NCBI GenBank assembly: GCA_002371625.1 | Contig: DFFV01000084.1 | Location: 1 to 28,660 of the forward strand | Source of the DNA: Ruminococcus sp. UBA3767 | GTDB lineage: Bacteria; Bacillota; Clostridia; Oscillospirales; Ruminococcaceae | Direction of reading: 5' to 3' | DNA: 28,660 nt | In this document: piece after piece, positions 1 to 8,764 of the stretch | Position numbering within the stretch: position 1 is the stretch's first letter | Layout: each line of letters starts with the position of its first letter | The notes under the pieces: generated by a model | Told to the model about the DNA's origin: nothing | The model's database searches: none | Seen by the model: only the letters and a program-made list of their open reading frames with translations | Made by a program: the position numbers and the translations under genes

Positions 1-1475
1 TCTGCATGGTAGGATCAATGCTCACAGCTTGTGGCGACAGCTCTTCTTCGAGCGATAGCTCAAAGAGCAGCAGCTCAAAGGCTGGCGATTCTTCAGCTTC
101 TTCATCAGGAGATTCTTCTACTGAGTCAAAGGCTGACAGAAAGGTTACTACCGATATTCACGGTAAGGCTTCATCAGACGCTTCTAAGAAGACTCTGAGA
201 ATCTACTGCTGGAACACAGAGTTCAAGGAGAGACTTGACAAGTACTATCCACAGGGCACAAAGCTCCAGCTCAAGCAGGAAGATTATGAGAAGAAGAACG
301 ATGACGGTTCTACAACTAAGCTGAGCCAGATCACTGAGATCAACGGCGTTAAGGTTGAGTGGGTACAGAATCCTAACGAAGGTAACGTATATCAGACAAA
401 GCTTGACGAAGACCTTGGCAAGCAGGCTGACAGCGATAACAAGATCGATATGTTCCTTATCGAGGCTGACTACGCTCTGAAGTATATCAACAGTGATTAT
501 GTTCTTTCTGTTCAGGACCTCGGCATTACAGAGGATGACCTGAAGGAGCAGTACAAGTACACCAAGGACGTTGCTACTAACACAAACGACAACGAGCTCA
601 AGGGTGTTTCTTGGCAGGCAACTCCAGGACTTTTCCTGTACAACACAGTATACGCTAAGGACGTTCTCGGAACTGACGAGCCTGACAAGGTTCAGGAGTT
701 CGTTAAGGACTGGGATGCATTCAAGGATACAGCTAAGAAGATGAAGGACAAGGGCATCAAGATGATGGCTGGTCCGGACGACGCTTATCGTCTGTTCTCC
801 AACAACATGACAGCTCCTTGGGTAACTGATGACAAGATCACAATCGATCCTCAGCTGAAGAAGTGGGCTGAGCAGACTAAGGAATATGCTGATGCTGGTT
901 ACCTCGATGCTTCTTGCGGACTCTGGTCTGAGGCTTGGGCTGCTGGACAGAAGGTTGACGGTAAGACATTCGGTTACTTCTTCTCTACATGGGGCATTCC
1001 TTTCACCCTTGCTCCAAACACAGGCGACGCTGGTAACGGCAAGTGGGCTGCATGCTATGGTCCTCAGTCATACTTCTGGGGCGGCACATGGATCTGCGGC
1101 GCTACAGACGCTGACAACACTGACATCATCGGTGATATCATGAAGGTTATGACCTGCAACAAGGACGTAATGAAGAAGATCACTGAGGGTGAGCAGGATT
1201 ACACAAACAACAAGGCTGGTATCAAGGAACTGATCGACGGCGGATACAAGAGCTCATTCCTCGCAGGCGGACAGAACCACCTCGCACTGCTCACAGAGAA
1301 CGCTGACAAGATCGACCTGACAAATAAGCTCTCAGCTTATGACCAGGGATGCAACGAGAAGTTCCAGGCTGCTATGGCTGACTGGTTCAAGGGCAACACC
1401 AAGAGCTACGATGACGCAGTTGCTAACTTCAAGACTGAGATTACAAAGCTCTATTCTAACCTCAAGATGGATTAA
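1..1475 (+). CDS. Sugar ABC transporter substrate-binding lipoprotein (5' end outside window)
   Basis: Extracellular solute-binding protein of a carbohydrate ABC importer. The frame is open to the left edge. The first in-window Met (position 6) lies inside the signal peptide, because a lipobox (L-T-A-C) follows within eight residues and no basic n-region is visible. The true start is therefore upstream. After the lipidated Cys comes a Ser/Asp/Lys-rich linker of about 40 residues, then a roughly 430-residue binding domain rich in Trp and Tyr, as expected of sugar-binding proteins. Two permease genes follow on the same strand after a 134-bp gap holding two hairpins. The sugar cannot be read from sequence; oligosaccharide or maltodextrin is a guess from glgP and pulA in the same window. 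No ATPase gene is present, so a shared MsmK-type ATPase encoded elsewhere is inferred. Confidence 0.9.
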   Translation, partial: CMVGSMLTACGDSSSSSDSSKSSSSKAGDSSASSSGDSSTESKADRKVTTDIHGKASSDASKKTLRIYCWNTEFKERLDKYYPQGTKLQLKQEDYEKKNDDGSTTKLSQITEINGVKVEWVQNPNEGNVYQTKLDEDLGKQADSDNKIDMFLIEADYALKYINSDYVLSVQDLGITEDDLKEQYKYTKDVATNTNDNELKGVSWQATPGLFLYNTVYAKDVLGTDEPDKVQEFVKDWDAFKDTAKKMKDKGIKMMAGPDDAYRLFSNNMTAPWVTDDKITIDPQLKKWAEQTKEYADAGYLDASCGLWSEAWAAGQKVDGKTFGYFFSTWGIPFTLAPNTGDAGNGKWAACYGPQSYFWGGTWICGATDADNTDIIGDIMKVMTCNKDVMKKITEGEQDYTNNKAGIKELIDGGYKSSFLAGGQNHLALLTENADKIDLTNKLSAYDQGCNEKFQAAMADWFKGNTKSYDDAVANFKTEITKLYSNLKMD

Positions 1476-1512
1476 TCTCTCTATCTGAATAGCAAAATTT
1501 CATTAAAATAAT

Positions 1513-1541
1513 ATAGGGGGTGGGAAGATCCCTCCCCCTAT
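1513..1541 (+). terminator. Intergenic terminator-like hairpin after the binding-protein gene
   Basis: A G-rich arm (AGGGGGTGGG) pairs with CCCTCCCCCT around a 5-nt loop with one T-T mismatch, and is followed by TTTATTTTCTT. It lies 38 bp after the stop codon. Partial termination here would let the binding protein be made in excess over the permeases, a pattern known from maltose-type operons. Confidence 0.75.
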
Positions 1542-1569
1542 TTATTTTCTTAACTCTCTCGGAAAGGAA

Positions 1570-1595
1570 TGTAATTGATCGCTTTTTCAATTACA
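1570..1595 (+). promoter_or_regulatory. Perfect inverted repeat abutting the permease ribosome binding site
   Basis: Nine-base arms TGTAATTGA and TCAATTACA flank an 8-base spacer. The right arm touches the AAAGGG ribosome binding site at 1595-1600. As RNA this could form a hairpin that stabilises the permease mRNA or limits ribosome access; as DNA it could be an operator. Confidence 0.5.
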
Positions 1596-1609
1596 AAGGG
1601 TAATCTTGT

Positions 1610-2566
1610 ATGAAAAGAAAAAGTGTAAGCTATGCAAAATGGGGTTATATTTTTATGCTCCCATTTTTCGTTGTTTATATCATCTTCTCATTGTATCCCT
1701 TGATCCAAACTTTCTATAACAGTTTCTTTGATTATGTAATCGACCGTGGTAAGCTCGGCGGTTTCGGACAGACAGCTCAGAAGGCTAACGAAACTATCAA
1801 GTTCTGCGGACTCGAAAACTACATTAATATCTTCTCAAAGGAAGAAACACTCGTACAGAGCTTCCTGAATACTGTAATCATGTGGATCGTTGGATTTATC
1901 CCACAGATCGCAGTTTCACTTCTCCTTGCGACTTGGTTCACAGACCTTCGTCTGAAGATCAAGGCACAGGGCTTCTTCAAGACTGTTATTTATCTGCCAA
2001 ACGTTATCATGGCTTCAGCTGTTGCATTCATGTTCACTTCCCTTCTCCAGAAGGGCGGTTCACTGTTCAACGCTACATCCTGGATGGCGGGCGGAGACTT
2101 GAGTATATTGGATACCGTTTGGGGTACTCGAGGGGTAATCGGTTTTATCAACTTCCTGTTGTGGTATGGTAATACGACCATCCTTCTTATGGCTGCTATC
2201 ATGGGTATCGATCCGACACTTTATGAATCAGCTCAGATCGACGGCGCTACACCAAGCCAGATTTTCTGGAAGATCACTATGCCTCTTATCAGACCTATCC
2301 TGTCATTCGTTCTCGTAACGTCTATGATCGGTGGTCTGCAAATGTACGACGTTCCTGCACTTCTTACCAAAGACCAGGGTAACCCTGTAGGTAAGGCCAA
2401 GACGATAATCATGGAGGTTCAGCTGCGTAAGGATTCAGGTGTAGGTAAGGCTTCGGCTGTCTGCATTAGTATTTTTATAGTTTCTGCTATCCTCGGTATT
2501 ATCCTCATGTTCGGTATGAACGACGATAAACCTAAGAAGAAAAAGAAGAAAAGGAGGACAGCATAA
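1610..2566 (+). CDS. Carbohydrate ABC transporter permease, MalF/UgpA type
   Basis: Inner-membrane permease of a sugar importer, 318 aa, the usual length. The N-terminal membrane segment is visible (about residues 13-33), followed by a periplasmic-type loop and several further hydrophobic segments. The cytoplasmic EAA loop is clear near residues 203-228, containing Y-E-S-A-x-I-D-G-A and ending M-P-L-I-R-P. The start is fixed by an AAAGGG ribosome binding site 9 bases upstream. The C-terminus is a very basic tail with runs of Lys. The stop overlaps the next permease start by one base (TAATG), indicating coupled translation of a heterodimeric permease. Confidence 0.93.
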   Translation: MKRKSVSYAKWGYIFMLPFFVVYIIFSLYPLIQTFYNSFFDYVIDRGKLGGFGQTAQKANETIKFCGLENYINIFSKEETLVQSFLNTVIMWIVGFIPQIAVSLLLATWFTDLRLKIKAQGFFKTVIYLPNVIMASAVAFMFTSLLQKGGSLFNATSWMAGGDLSILDTVWGTRGVIGFINFLLWYGNTTILLMAAIMGIDPTLYESAQIDGATPSQIFWKITMPLIRPILSFVLVTSMIGGLQMYDVPALLTKDQGNPVGKAKTIIMEVQLRKDSGVGKASAVCISIFIVSAILGIILMFGMNDDKPKKKKKKRRTA

Positions 2567-3447
2567 TGACAGGATCTATGGAAGTTGTTGGACAGAAGTC
2601 CAATAACACTACTCTGCTGATCAGAAGAATTGTAGCTTATGTTGTTCTTATAATTCTGGTTTTCATCTCACTTTTCCCATTTTATCTTCTGCTGATAAAT
2701 GCTACTCGTGAAAGAAAACAGACCGGAATCCAGTACTATCCCGGACCGCAGCTGATCAATAACATTAAGAAGCTGTTCTCACCTGCTACGGCAGTTGCTT
2801 ACGGAAGCGTATTCAGAGCGCTGATCAACTCACTGATCATCTCTGCAGCATCCTCGCTTCTTAGCGTTTATTTCTCAGCTATCACAGCTTATGCTACACA
2901 CGTTTATCATTTTAAACTCAGAAAATTTGCGGATACCTTCATTCTGTTGATCATGATGGTGCCTACACAGGCTTCTGCTATCGGTTTCTACAGAATCATG
3001 AAGAACTGGGGTCTTACTAACTCCTACATTCCGCTTATCGTTCCGGCAATCGCAGCTCCTGCTACATATTACTTCATGAAGCAGTACATGGCTTCGTCAC
3101 TCCCGATCGAGATCGTCGAAGCTGCTCGAATAGACGGATGCGGAGAGTTCAGAACGTTCAATAGTATCGTTACTCCGATCCTGAAGCCTGCATTCGCAGT
3201 TCAGATCATCTTCACATTCGTTTCTAACTGGAACAACTTCTTTATGCCAAGACTTATCATTGATACAAAGGATAAGTTCACCATTCCTCTGGTACTTAGC
3301 CAGATGCGTGCTGCTGGTCCACAGGAGCAGGATCTCGGTGTATTCTATCTCTACATGGTAGTTGCTATACTCCCTGTTGTTGTAGTTTACCTCTTCCTCT
3401 CCAAATTCATTATTCGTGGCGTTGCACTTGGTAGCGTTAAGGGCTGA
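2566..3447 (+). CDS. Carbohydrate ABC transporter permease, MalG/UgpE type
   Basis: Second permease of the importer, 293 aa with about six membrane segments. The EAA loop with V-E-A-A-R-I-D-G-C is near residue 185 and is followed by T-P-I-L-K-P, typical of the MalG branch. AGGAGG lies 8 bases before the ATG and the gene overlaps the upstream permease stop by one base. A strong bidirectional terminator follows within 15 bp, so the operon ends here without an ATPase or glycoside hydrolase gene. Confidence 0.93.
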   Translation: MTGSMEVVGQKSNNTTLLIRRIVAYVVLIILVFISLFPFYLLLINATRERKQTGIQYYPGPQLINNIKKLFSPATAVAYGSVFRALINSLIISAASSLLSVYFSAITAYATHVYHFKLRKFADTFILLIMMVPTQASAIGFYRIMKNWGLTNSYIPLIVPAIAAPATYYFMKQYMASSLPIEIVEAARIDGCGEFRTFNSIVTPILKPAFAVQIIFTFVSNWNNFFMPRLIIDTKDKFTIPLVLSQMRAAGPQEQDLGVFYLYMVVAILPVVVVYLFLSKFIIRGVALGSVKG

Positions 3448-3459
3448 TGCCCTTTCAAC

Positions 3460-3490
3460 AAAAAGCCGAAACTTTATGTTTCGGCTTTTT
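3460..3490. terminator. Bidirectional rho-independent terminator
   Basis: Arms AAAAGCCGAAAC and GTTTCGGCTTTT form a 12-bp stem with a 5-nt loop. A T-run follows on the plus strand, and the A-run on the left gives a T-run on the minus strand. It sits between the permease gene and the convergent phage module and can serve both. Confidence 0.9.
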
Positions 3491-3497
3491 TTATTGC

Positions 3498-4433
3498 TTA
3501 TACCTGCCCCAGATCGTCCTCGTAGCAGGTTATGCGTGTTCTTGCACCGTGCTTGTCAAAGGTTATAACTACGCTGTTTATCAGCTTTCCATCGCAGACT
3601 GTTCCGCTGGAAGTTACCCTGTCAAACAATTGCTCGTTCCTGAAGGATGGATACTCGAAAAAGCAGAAGTTCCGCTTGCGGTTTGAAGTCGCTGCCTTGA
3701 AGGCAAGTCCCCTGTCGATGTTGTGCAGCCACTGATAATCAAGGTCATAGTAGCGTGAACGGATTATCTTGTAGTTTGCAGCGTAAGGATTTGTGAAGCT
3801 GTGGTCGTATTCCCCGTCACCAATTCGCATGTGCAGATCAGAAAGCATTGCCATGGTGTTTACGCCAAAGCCTTCACTTAATATTCTTTCGCCTGTGTAA
3901 TCCCTCGTAACTGCCCTTGCACGTGTGGACATTATCGTGTTGCGGGCATAGATATAAGGCAAAGCGCTGCGCTGCTTGAGATTGTAAGCAATGATCGCAT
4001 CCCAGAGCGTTGATGTGTTTTTGATGAAAATGTAATTCTCTGTCGGAGTGTTCTCCTCTACGACTATGTAAGGGTGGTCAAGGCTGGAACGCACAAGGCT
4101 TGAAAGTGTTACGTCCGTCATTATACCCGGTTCAGGCTCGTTTTGTGCTGTAAGAGAAGTGTAGCTGCGTGATGAAAACACTATCCTGCTCAGCCCGCCC
4201 TGCTTAGCAACAGTCACCTTGTCGGGTATCCCGTGGTAAATGAACTCTCCGCTGATATACAGCTTCAGCTCGCATATCTGCGCCGCAGTTACTGCGCTGT
4301 CGCATATAAACTCTCCGCTAAGACTTACAAACGGAGTGTACAGCTCCCTTTTAAGAACCAGCTTTACCCCCTTTTGAAAATCCCTTGCTGTGCCGCTGCT
4401 GTCAACAGCGGTTATTTTTATGCTCCTAGACAT
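3498..4433 (-). CDS. Putative phage baseplate hub / late control D-like protein
   Basis: Last gene of the phage-derived module, 311 aa from the chosen start. The ATG at 4433 is preferred over an in-frame GTG at 4442 because GAGGAG stands 8 bases before the ATG and only one base before the GTG. The start overlaps the upstream stop in an ATGTCTAG arrangement (8 bp). The protein is mostly beta-strand-like, with an early segment reading G-E-F-I-Y-H-G-I and a central T-L-x-S-L-V-R-S-S followed by a Leu-W-D-A-I-I region. This pattern recalls XkdQ/gpD-type baseplate hub proteins (Mu gpP, T4 gp27 fold). The assignment is by recollection of family features and position, not alignment; a host-recognition or other tail protein is possible. 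Confidence 0.5.
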   Translation of the reverse strand: MSRSIKITAVDSSGTARDFQKGVKLVLKRELYTPFVSLSGEFICDSAVTAAQICELKLYISGEFIYHGIPDKVTVAKQGGLSRIVFSSRSYTSLTAQNEPEPGIMTDVTLSSLVRSSLDHPYIVVEENTPTENYIFIKNTSTLWDAIIAYNLKQRSALPYIYARNTIMSTRARAVTRDYTGERILSEGFGVNTMAMLSDLHMRIGDGEYDHSFTNPYAANYKIIRSRYYDLDYQWLHNIDRGLAFKAATSNRKRNFCFFEYPSFRNEQLFDRVTSSGTVCDGKLINSVVITFDKHGARTRITCYEDDLGQV

Positions 4434-4782
4434 TTTCCACACTCCTCAGCGTTACCTTAAAGCTCTCAAAGCCCGAATCAGCCTGCGCATTTATCTCGCT
4501 TTTTTCAAGAATACACCTGCTGTAAACTGTCGTGTCAACTATAACGCTTTTAAAGCCGCCCTTTATCTCGTTTATGAAGTTATCATAGACCTGCCTTTCC
4601 TGCTGCGCTATCAGCCCTTCAACAGTTATCTCGCACCACTTGACTCCTACCTTTGCAGAATAGTATCCTCCGCTGAGCAGCGGCAGCTGTGCGATGTCAA
4701 GCTCGTTGCGAAGCGTCAGGCGTTCAAATTGCAGCCCTTTTTCATTGCAGACTATAACGTGTGAGATCTCTCTGTTATACAT
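4426..4782 (-). CDS. Small phage-module protein of unknown function
   Basis: 118-aa protein between the tail-terminator-like gene and the hub-like gene. The start at 4782 is chosen because GGAGGG precedes it by about 6 bases; a longer frame to 4827 has no such signal. It overlaps the upstream stop as ATGTATAA (8 bp), the same coupling style as its downstream neighbour. Predicted strands alternate with a central helix, and the C-terminus reads F-K-V-T-L-R-S-V-E. I do not recognise the family. Position suggests a small tail or baseplate component, perhaps a tube-initiator or distal-tail-like beta domain, but nothing in the sequence proves this. Confidence 0.6.
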   Translation of the reverse strand: MYNREISHVIVCNEKGLQFERLTLRNELDIAQLPLLSGGYYSAKVGVKWCEITVEGLIAQQERQVYDNFINEIKGGFKSVIVDTTVYSRCILEKSEINAQADSGFESFKVTLRSVENV

Positions 4783-5227
4783 CCGATCCCTCCTGTTCCT
4801 GCTGCTCGCCAAGACTGCGGCATTCATAGGTGCGAGCGCTCAGCGTGATGATCCTTTCAAGGCGTTTGAGCGGCATCGACTGCACAGTTTTTGAAATATC
4901 CATTTTGCGCACAAGAATGTTCTCATTTGCAGCTATCGCATAGAAAAGCTCATAGCAAGCGTTGGCAAGCGGATAATAATCCACAAAATCACCGCTGCAC
5001 CCGTAAAGCCTCAGCTTTATCTCGTGGTCGCACTCAATATAGCGGTTCATCGAGTTGTTGCTGAGCGCTTCGGCGTTTATGGCTGAATTCTCTATGCAAA
5101 TAACGCCAAGCATCTCGTCCGTGTGCAAAAGGCTGTCAACAGCCGAAAACTCTGTCATCGGGGTAAAGCCCGAGGCTGTGAGCATAAGCTCAAGCTGCTG
5201 GATTATGTTATCAAGTCCCTGTGTCAT
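4775..5227 (-). CDS. Putative tail terminator / head-tail joining protein
   Basis: 150-aa protein. An N-terminal helix (about residues 1-20) is followed by strands and helices, with a central E-I-K-L-R-L-Y-G strand and a helix-rich C-terminal half. Size, composition and place after the connector gene fit a lambda gpU-like tail terminator, but the match is structural impression only. GGAGGGG stands 5 bases before the ATG, and the stop of the previous gene is one base away. Confidence 0.5.
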   Translation of the reverse strand: MTQGLDNIIQQLELMLTASGFTPMTEFSAVDSLLHTDEMLGVICIENSAINAEALSNNSMNRYIECDHEIKLRLYGCSGDFVDYYPLANACYELFYAIAANENILVRKMDISKTVQSMPLKRLERIITLSARTYECRSLGEQQEQEGSDV

Positions 5228-5228
5228 T

Positions 5229-5606
5229 CTACCCCTCCATTGCCTTGAAAAGAAAATCGCAGCCCTTTGTTACAGGCTTTATCGTCTCAAGCGCCGAGGC
5301 TTTCAGCGAAGCCGCCGACTCTATCCTGCTGCGGTAGCTCGTATCCGCAGATGCCTTTCCCGTGAGCGTGCAGATCACCTTGTTCTTTGCGTTTTCCTTG
5401 CAGATATAATCATAAAAAGCATAAGCTGCCGCTGCATATTCTGCACGGGAAATATCACCGCTGGTGCATTTTCTCTCATCGAGCAGCCCGTTTATCAGGT
5501 GAAATGCGTTCTCTATCAGCGAAAGCTCCTGCGTTACCTGCTCTGAGTCCGCTCCGGTAAGTCGTGTAAACTCAGCTATCACGTTCTCAAGACTTAGCTT
5601 TATCAA
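5229..5606 (-). CDS. Putative head-tail connector (adaptor) protein
   Basis: 125 aa, nearly all helical, with a Y-A-A-A-A-Y-A-F-Y-D-Y-I segment at about residues 57-68. This is typical of small gp6/gp15-type adaptors that bind under the portal. The TTG start at 5606 is chosen because AAAGGAGG lies about 9 bases upstream; another TTG at 5645 would put that ribosome binding site inside the coding region. It follows the capsid gene and precedes the tail-terminator-like gene, the normal position for an adaptor. Confidence 0.6.
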   Translation of the reverse strand: MIKLSLENVIAEFTRLTGADSEQVTQELSLIENAFHLINGLLDERKCTSGDISRAEYAAAAYAFYDYICKENAKNKVICTLTGKASADTSYRSRIESAASLKASALETIKPVTKGCDFLFKAMEG

Positions 5607-5678
5607 CTTTAGCTTCCTCCTTTCAGCGCTGTGCGCTGCGGACAAGGCTTCTCCCTGCCCGCAGGCTGCGCCGCCGTG

Positions 5679-6656
5679 TTATTCTGCGCTTGTTGAAAGT
5701 ACCTTTACAGCGCCGTCTGTCAGCTTTGAGAAGCCCACGATCACCGAGCAGGCTATCTCAGAGCACTGCGTAGAAATGAGCTTGTCAAAATCAACTATAA
5801 CATCGCTGCCGAAAACTGCCTCAACTGCACAGCTGCTGTCGATACCGACTGCAATGTCGTCCTCAAGCTCAGGGCACTTGATAAGTGTTACACCGTAAGG
5901 TGTCTTTACCATACCGCTTGTCATGTAGTCGCTCACGCAGTATCTCATTTCCTCAAGTGCAAGTATCTGCGCCATAGTTTCGGGCTTGCAGACCATTGTT
6001 GTCATGTTGAACTGCTCCATGCTCGACCAGAAAGCTGCAAGGTCAGCGTAGGTGATGCTGTCGCCGGAGATAGTTGAAGGTGTTATGCCTGCGGAGATAG
6101 TTGAAACGCAAAGCCCGTTGACATCTCTTGCGATCGCTGCACCAAGGTTTTTAAGTATAACGCCGAACGCCTCAAGACGCTGCTTTCTGATAGACTCATA
6201 AGAGCACGAGAGCTTTCTTGCGAACTTAGTAAGGGCAGTTGCATTTGAAGCCAGTCTTACGGTAGTTACAGGAAGCTCGCCTGCCTGTTCAACGCTGTCG
6301 CTCTCGCCGTCAGGTGTCACGGTAAGGCCTCTGAAATCCATGCCGTCGGCAGTGGTAGTTGCAGCTGCCACACGGGAAAGGATAGAGCTTTCGTTAAGTC
6401 CTGCCTTGATCGCTCTTCTCACATATTCGGGGAAAAGCACTGCGGACTCGGTAGAAAGGAAGAACTTTTCCACTCTGTCTGAGTTTGCGCCCTTAACCTT
6501 GATGTCAAAGCGCTTGAGCTGTCTTTCAAAAGCGTCCAGCCCTTTCAGCTCGGTGTTCTCGTAAGCGCTGTCCGGATCAAGCTCTGCCAGCGCCTGTGTG
6601 AATGTTTTGCCTGTGATAGAATAAAGTCCCTTTTCAAGTCTGATATCTGTATACAT
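5679..6656 (-). CDS. Major capsid protein, HK97-fold-like
   Basis: 325-aa shell protein candidate. About 90 N-terminal residues, charged and helical, could act as a scaffolding delta domain. Then comes a segment F-P-E-Y-V-R-R-A-I-K-A-G-L (about residues 75-87), which matches the start of the mature region in many HK97-type capsids. A strand-rich V-T-T-V-R-L region, a long spine-like helix with Y-E-S-I-R-K, and a C-terminal V-x-V-I-V-G-F strand follow. It sits directly after the protease gene, as in canonical head modules. Unlike most of the upstream genes in the module it starts with ATG, behind AAGGAG. Confidence 0.75.
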   Translation of the reverse strand: MYTDIRLEKGLYSITGKTFTQALAELDPDSAYENTELKGLDAFERQLKRFDIKVKGANSDRVEKFFLSTESAVLFPEYVRRAIKAGLNESSILSRVAAATTTADGMDFRGLTVTPDGESDSVEQAGELPVTTVRLASNATALTKFARKLSCSYESIRKQRLEAFGVILKNLGAAIARDVNGLCVSTISAGITPSTISGDSITYADLAAFWSSMEQFNMTTMVCKPETMAQILALEEMRYCVSDYMTSGMVKTPYGVTLIKCPELEDDIAVGIDSSCAVEAVFGSDVIVDFDKLISTQCSEIACSVIVGFSKLTDGAVKVLSTSAE

Positions 6657-6677
6657 ATTTTCATTTCTCCTTACGGT

Positions 6678-7580
6678 TTAGATTGTGTATTCATCGTTTT
6701 CTTCCTGTTGCTGCGGCTGAGTTATAAAGCTGCGCTCCTCCTCATCAAGCTCACGGGAATGTCTGCTTATGCGCTTGCTGAGCTGCTTGTGAAGCTCGAT
6801 AAGACGGTGCATATCCATCTCCTCGGTCATCGCAGCGACCTCCTGCGCTGTGTAAAACGGCTTGCAGAAATATGAAAGCCTGAGTATCTCACCCTTTACG
6901 AATTCTGCTGCCGCCGAGAGCCTGCGGTTAGTTTCGCCAAGCTCCGCTTTGAGCTTTGTAACGATATTGCGGTCCTCACGCCTGCTCTCATAATGCTTGG
7001 TCACGCCTGCCTTTGGCTGTGCAGGCACTGCAACAAAGGACCACTCATAAGCATCTGTCGGTTCGCTAAGCGTAACAAAGCACAGCTTTTCGCCGTAGCG
7101 CTTGCCCTTAACGTGCGCACACGCCGACTTTGCCCTGTCTGCGCCGCATATACTGCACAGCTGCTTTGCAACGCTGCAGCTGACGGAAACTTCCTTTTTG
7201 ATGCCGCCTGCTATCTCCTTGATAAGATCCGCATTTGCGGCTGTTCTTACCATATATGCCTTAGCAGTCAGCGCATAGTAAGGCTGCCCGTCAAGCGTGA
7301 GCCTGCCCTCGACCTTTGCAACAGCGGTGTCAAATATCCTTGCTGTCTGGTTCATGCCCTTGGGATCGTGGTCAAAAATGCCGCTTTTCCCGCAAAACAT
7401 CACCGCAAGCTCTTTGAGCGCACTGAGCGAGAACCTTTCGCAGTCACGGTCAATGTCATTGTCACACAGCGTCAGGCTGAAGCAGTATATATCCTTTGCC
7501 TCCAGCGGCTCAACTGTGTAGCGGTTGACCTGCTCCAGCACCTTATCGGTGATCTCAAATGATTTTTGTGTCTGATGCAA
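6678..7580 (-). CDS. Prohead maturation protease (possibly with scaffold tail)
   Basis: 300 aa. The N-terminal ~190 residues match the prohead protease pattern: D-R-D-C-E-R-F near the start, G-I-F-D-H-D (catalytic His candidate, about residue 70), then I-K-K-E-V-S-V-S-C-S (catalytic Ser candidate) and Y-E-W-S-F-V-A-V-P-A-Q. A C-S-I-C-G and later C-A-H cluster may bind zinc. The C-terminal ~100 residues are charged and helical, like a scaffolding domain, and end in a Gln/Glu-rich tail. The start is TTG directly after the portal stop, with AAGGAGG 8 bases upstream inside the portal gene. Confidence 0.8.
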   Translation of the reverse strand: MHQTQKSFEITDKVLEQVNRYTVEPLEAKDIYCFSLTLCDNDIDRDCERFSLSALKELAVMFCGKSGIFDHDPKGMNQTARIFDTAVAKVEGRLTLDGQPYYALTAKAYMVRTAANADLIKEIAGGIKKEVSVSCSVAKQLCSICGADRAKSACAHVKGKRYGEKLCFVTLSEPTDAYEWSFVAVPAQPKAGVTKHYESRREDRNIVTKLKAELGETNRRLSAAAEFVKGEILRLSYFCKPFYTAQEVAAMTEEMDMHRLIELHKQLSKRISRHSRELDEEERSFITQPQQQEENDEYTI

Positions 7581-8744
7581 TCAGGTTTCCTCCTTTTGAG
7601 TTTTTTCTTCAAGAAGCGCTGCCTGCGCATTATAAAGCCTTGCCTGTGCAAGTGCGACCTCGTCCTGAAGATTGATGTTGTCCCACTTTACACTGCAGCC
7701 CTCGCTGCTTCCGCAAAGGCGCAGGAAGGTGCTGCATATACGCTCGATAACAGGTGTAAGCAGCCTGCGGTAGTATTCCAGCTCGCTGGTGAGGATATCT
7801 GCCTGCTGCGAGGACATCTTTTCGGTCGTTGACCAGTTGAGTCCCAGCAGGAACGGCGGGATAGACAGCTTGGCTATCATCTGTTCAAGCAGCTGCCGCA
7901 CAGGTATCTGCGTATCCAGCACCTTGTTGTCAGCGCCGATAACACGGATATCCACATCGCCTACCGTTATAAAATCCTTTACTACACCGTTTCTTGAAGC
8001 GTTCATGCCGTCTGCCCATTCCTTTGCGATAGACATTGCTCTTTCACGGGCATACATTCTGTCCGAACCGTCAGGCGCAGGCTTATAGGTCACAGCGTAG
8101 CGGATATTCCCCGCACGCTCGAAGTTCTGACCTATGCAGCTGTAAATGCTCATGAGCAGTCCGCTTATCGCAGGCAGCCCACGCAGCAGCGAAACCCCCG
8201 AGGGATTCTTGGGACTTGGATTGAGCGTGGTATAAATGAGCTTTTGCGGTGAGCGCACGTTGATGGGCTTGTTGCTGTAAGCTCCCGTTACCCTCATATC
8301 CAGCGGCGAGCCGGAGCAGCTTACCGAGTAAAGCGAGGGATCCGTAACATACAAGCCCTTTATGCTCAGCGTTCTGTGATCGGTAAATATCCTGCCTATC
8401 GCATTGCCGTAGGTCAGCAGGCTGTCAAGATACATATCACAGAATGTGCTGACCGATCTGCCCGAGATGCCCACAGGAACGCTGCGGCAAAACTCATCAA
8501 GCTCGCTCTGGAAACGCTCATCACCTGCAATTACCCTGAAACCGCCCGTCAGCCTGACTATCTTTTCGATGCAGGCATCTATAACAGGCACTTTTTCACG
8601 CAAAGTATCGTAGATATCGTGCTCGAACTGCTCAGGGCTGCGTGAAATGCGGTAGCTGATACGGTCTTTTTCCCTTGCGCTTGCAAACGAGGTAGCTGAA
8701 AACGGCTGAGCCTGCTTTTTCAGCAAATTCCGTAGTATGCTCAA
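7581..8744 (-). CDS. Phage portal protein
   Basis: 387 aa, in the range of small HK97/SPP1-type portals. The N-terminal third has the helix-rich wing pattern around V-P-V-I-D-A-C-I-x-K-I-V-R-L. The C-terminal half has P-P-F-L-L-G-L-N-W followed by S-S-Q-Q-A-D-I and a long helix, characteristic of portal clip and stem regions. The start is TTG behind AGAAAGGAG with a 7-base spacer. It lies between terminase and protease, the conserved order. The gene follows a 70-bp gap containing a hairpin, the only real gap inside the module's first five genes. Confidence 0.85.
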   Translation of the reverse strand: MSILRNLLKKQAQPFSATSFASAREKDRISYRISRSPEQFEHDIYDTLREKVPVIDACIEKIVRLTGGFRVIAGDERFQSELDEFCRSVPVGISGRSVSTFCDMYLDSLLTYGNAIGRIFTDHRTLSIKGLYVTDPSLYSVSCSGSPLDMRVTGAYSNKPINVRSPQKLIYTTLNPSPKNPSGVSLLRGLPAISGLLMSIYSCIGQNFERAGNIRYAVTYKPAPDGSDRMYARERAMSIAKEWADGMNASRNGVVKDFITVGDVDIRVIGADNKVLDTQIPVRQLLEQMIAKLSIPPFLLGLNWSTTEKMSSQQADILTSELEYYRRLLTPVIERICSTFLRLCGSSEGCSVKWDNINLQDEVALAQARLYNAQAALLEEKTQKEET

Positions 8745-8764
8745 AATATCACTCCTTTCTTGGT

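Noticed and set aside
6678..7580. Zinc-finger regulator because of the C-S-I-C-G and C-A-H cluster
   Set aside because: The surrounding sequence follows the prohead protease pattern and the gene sits between portal and capsid.
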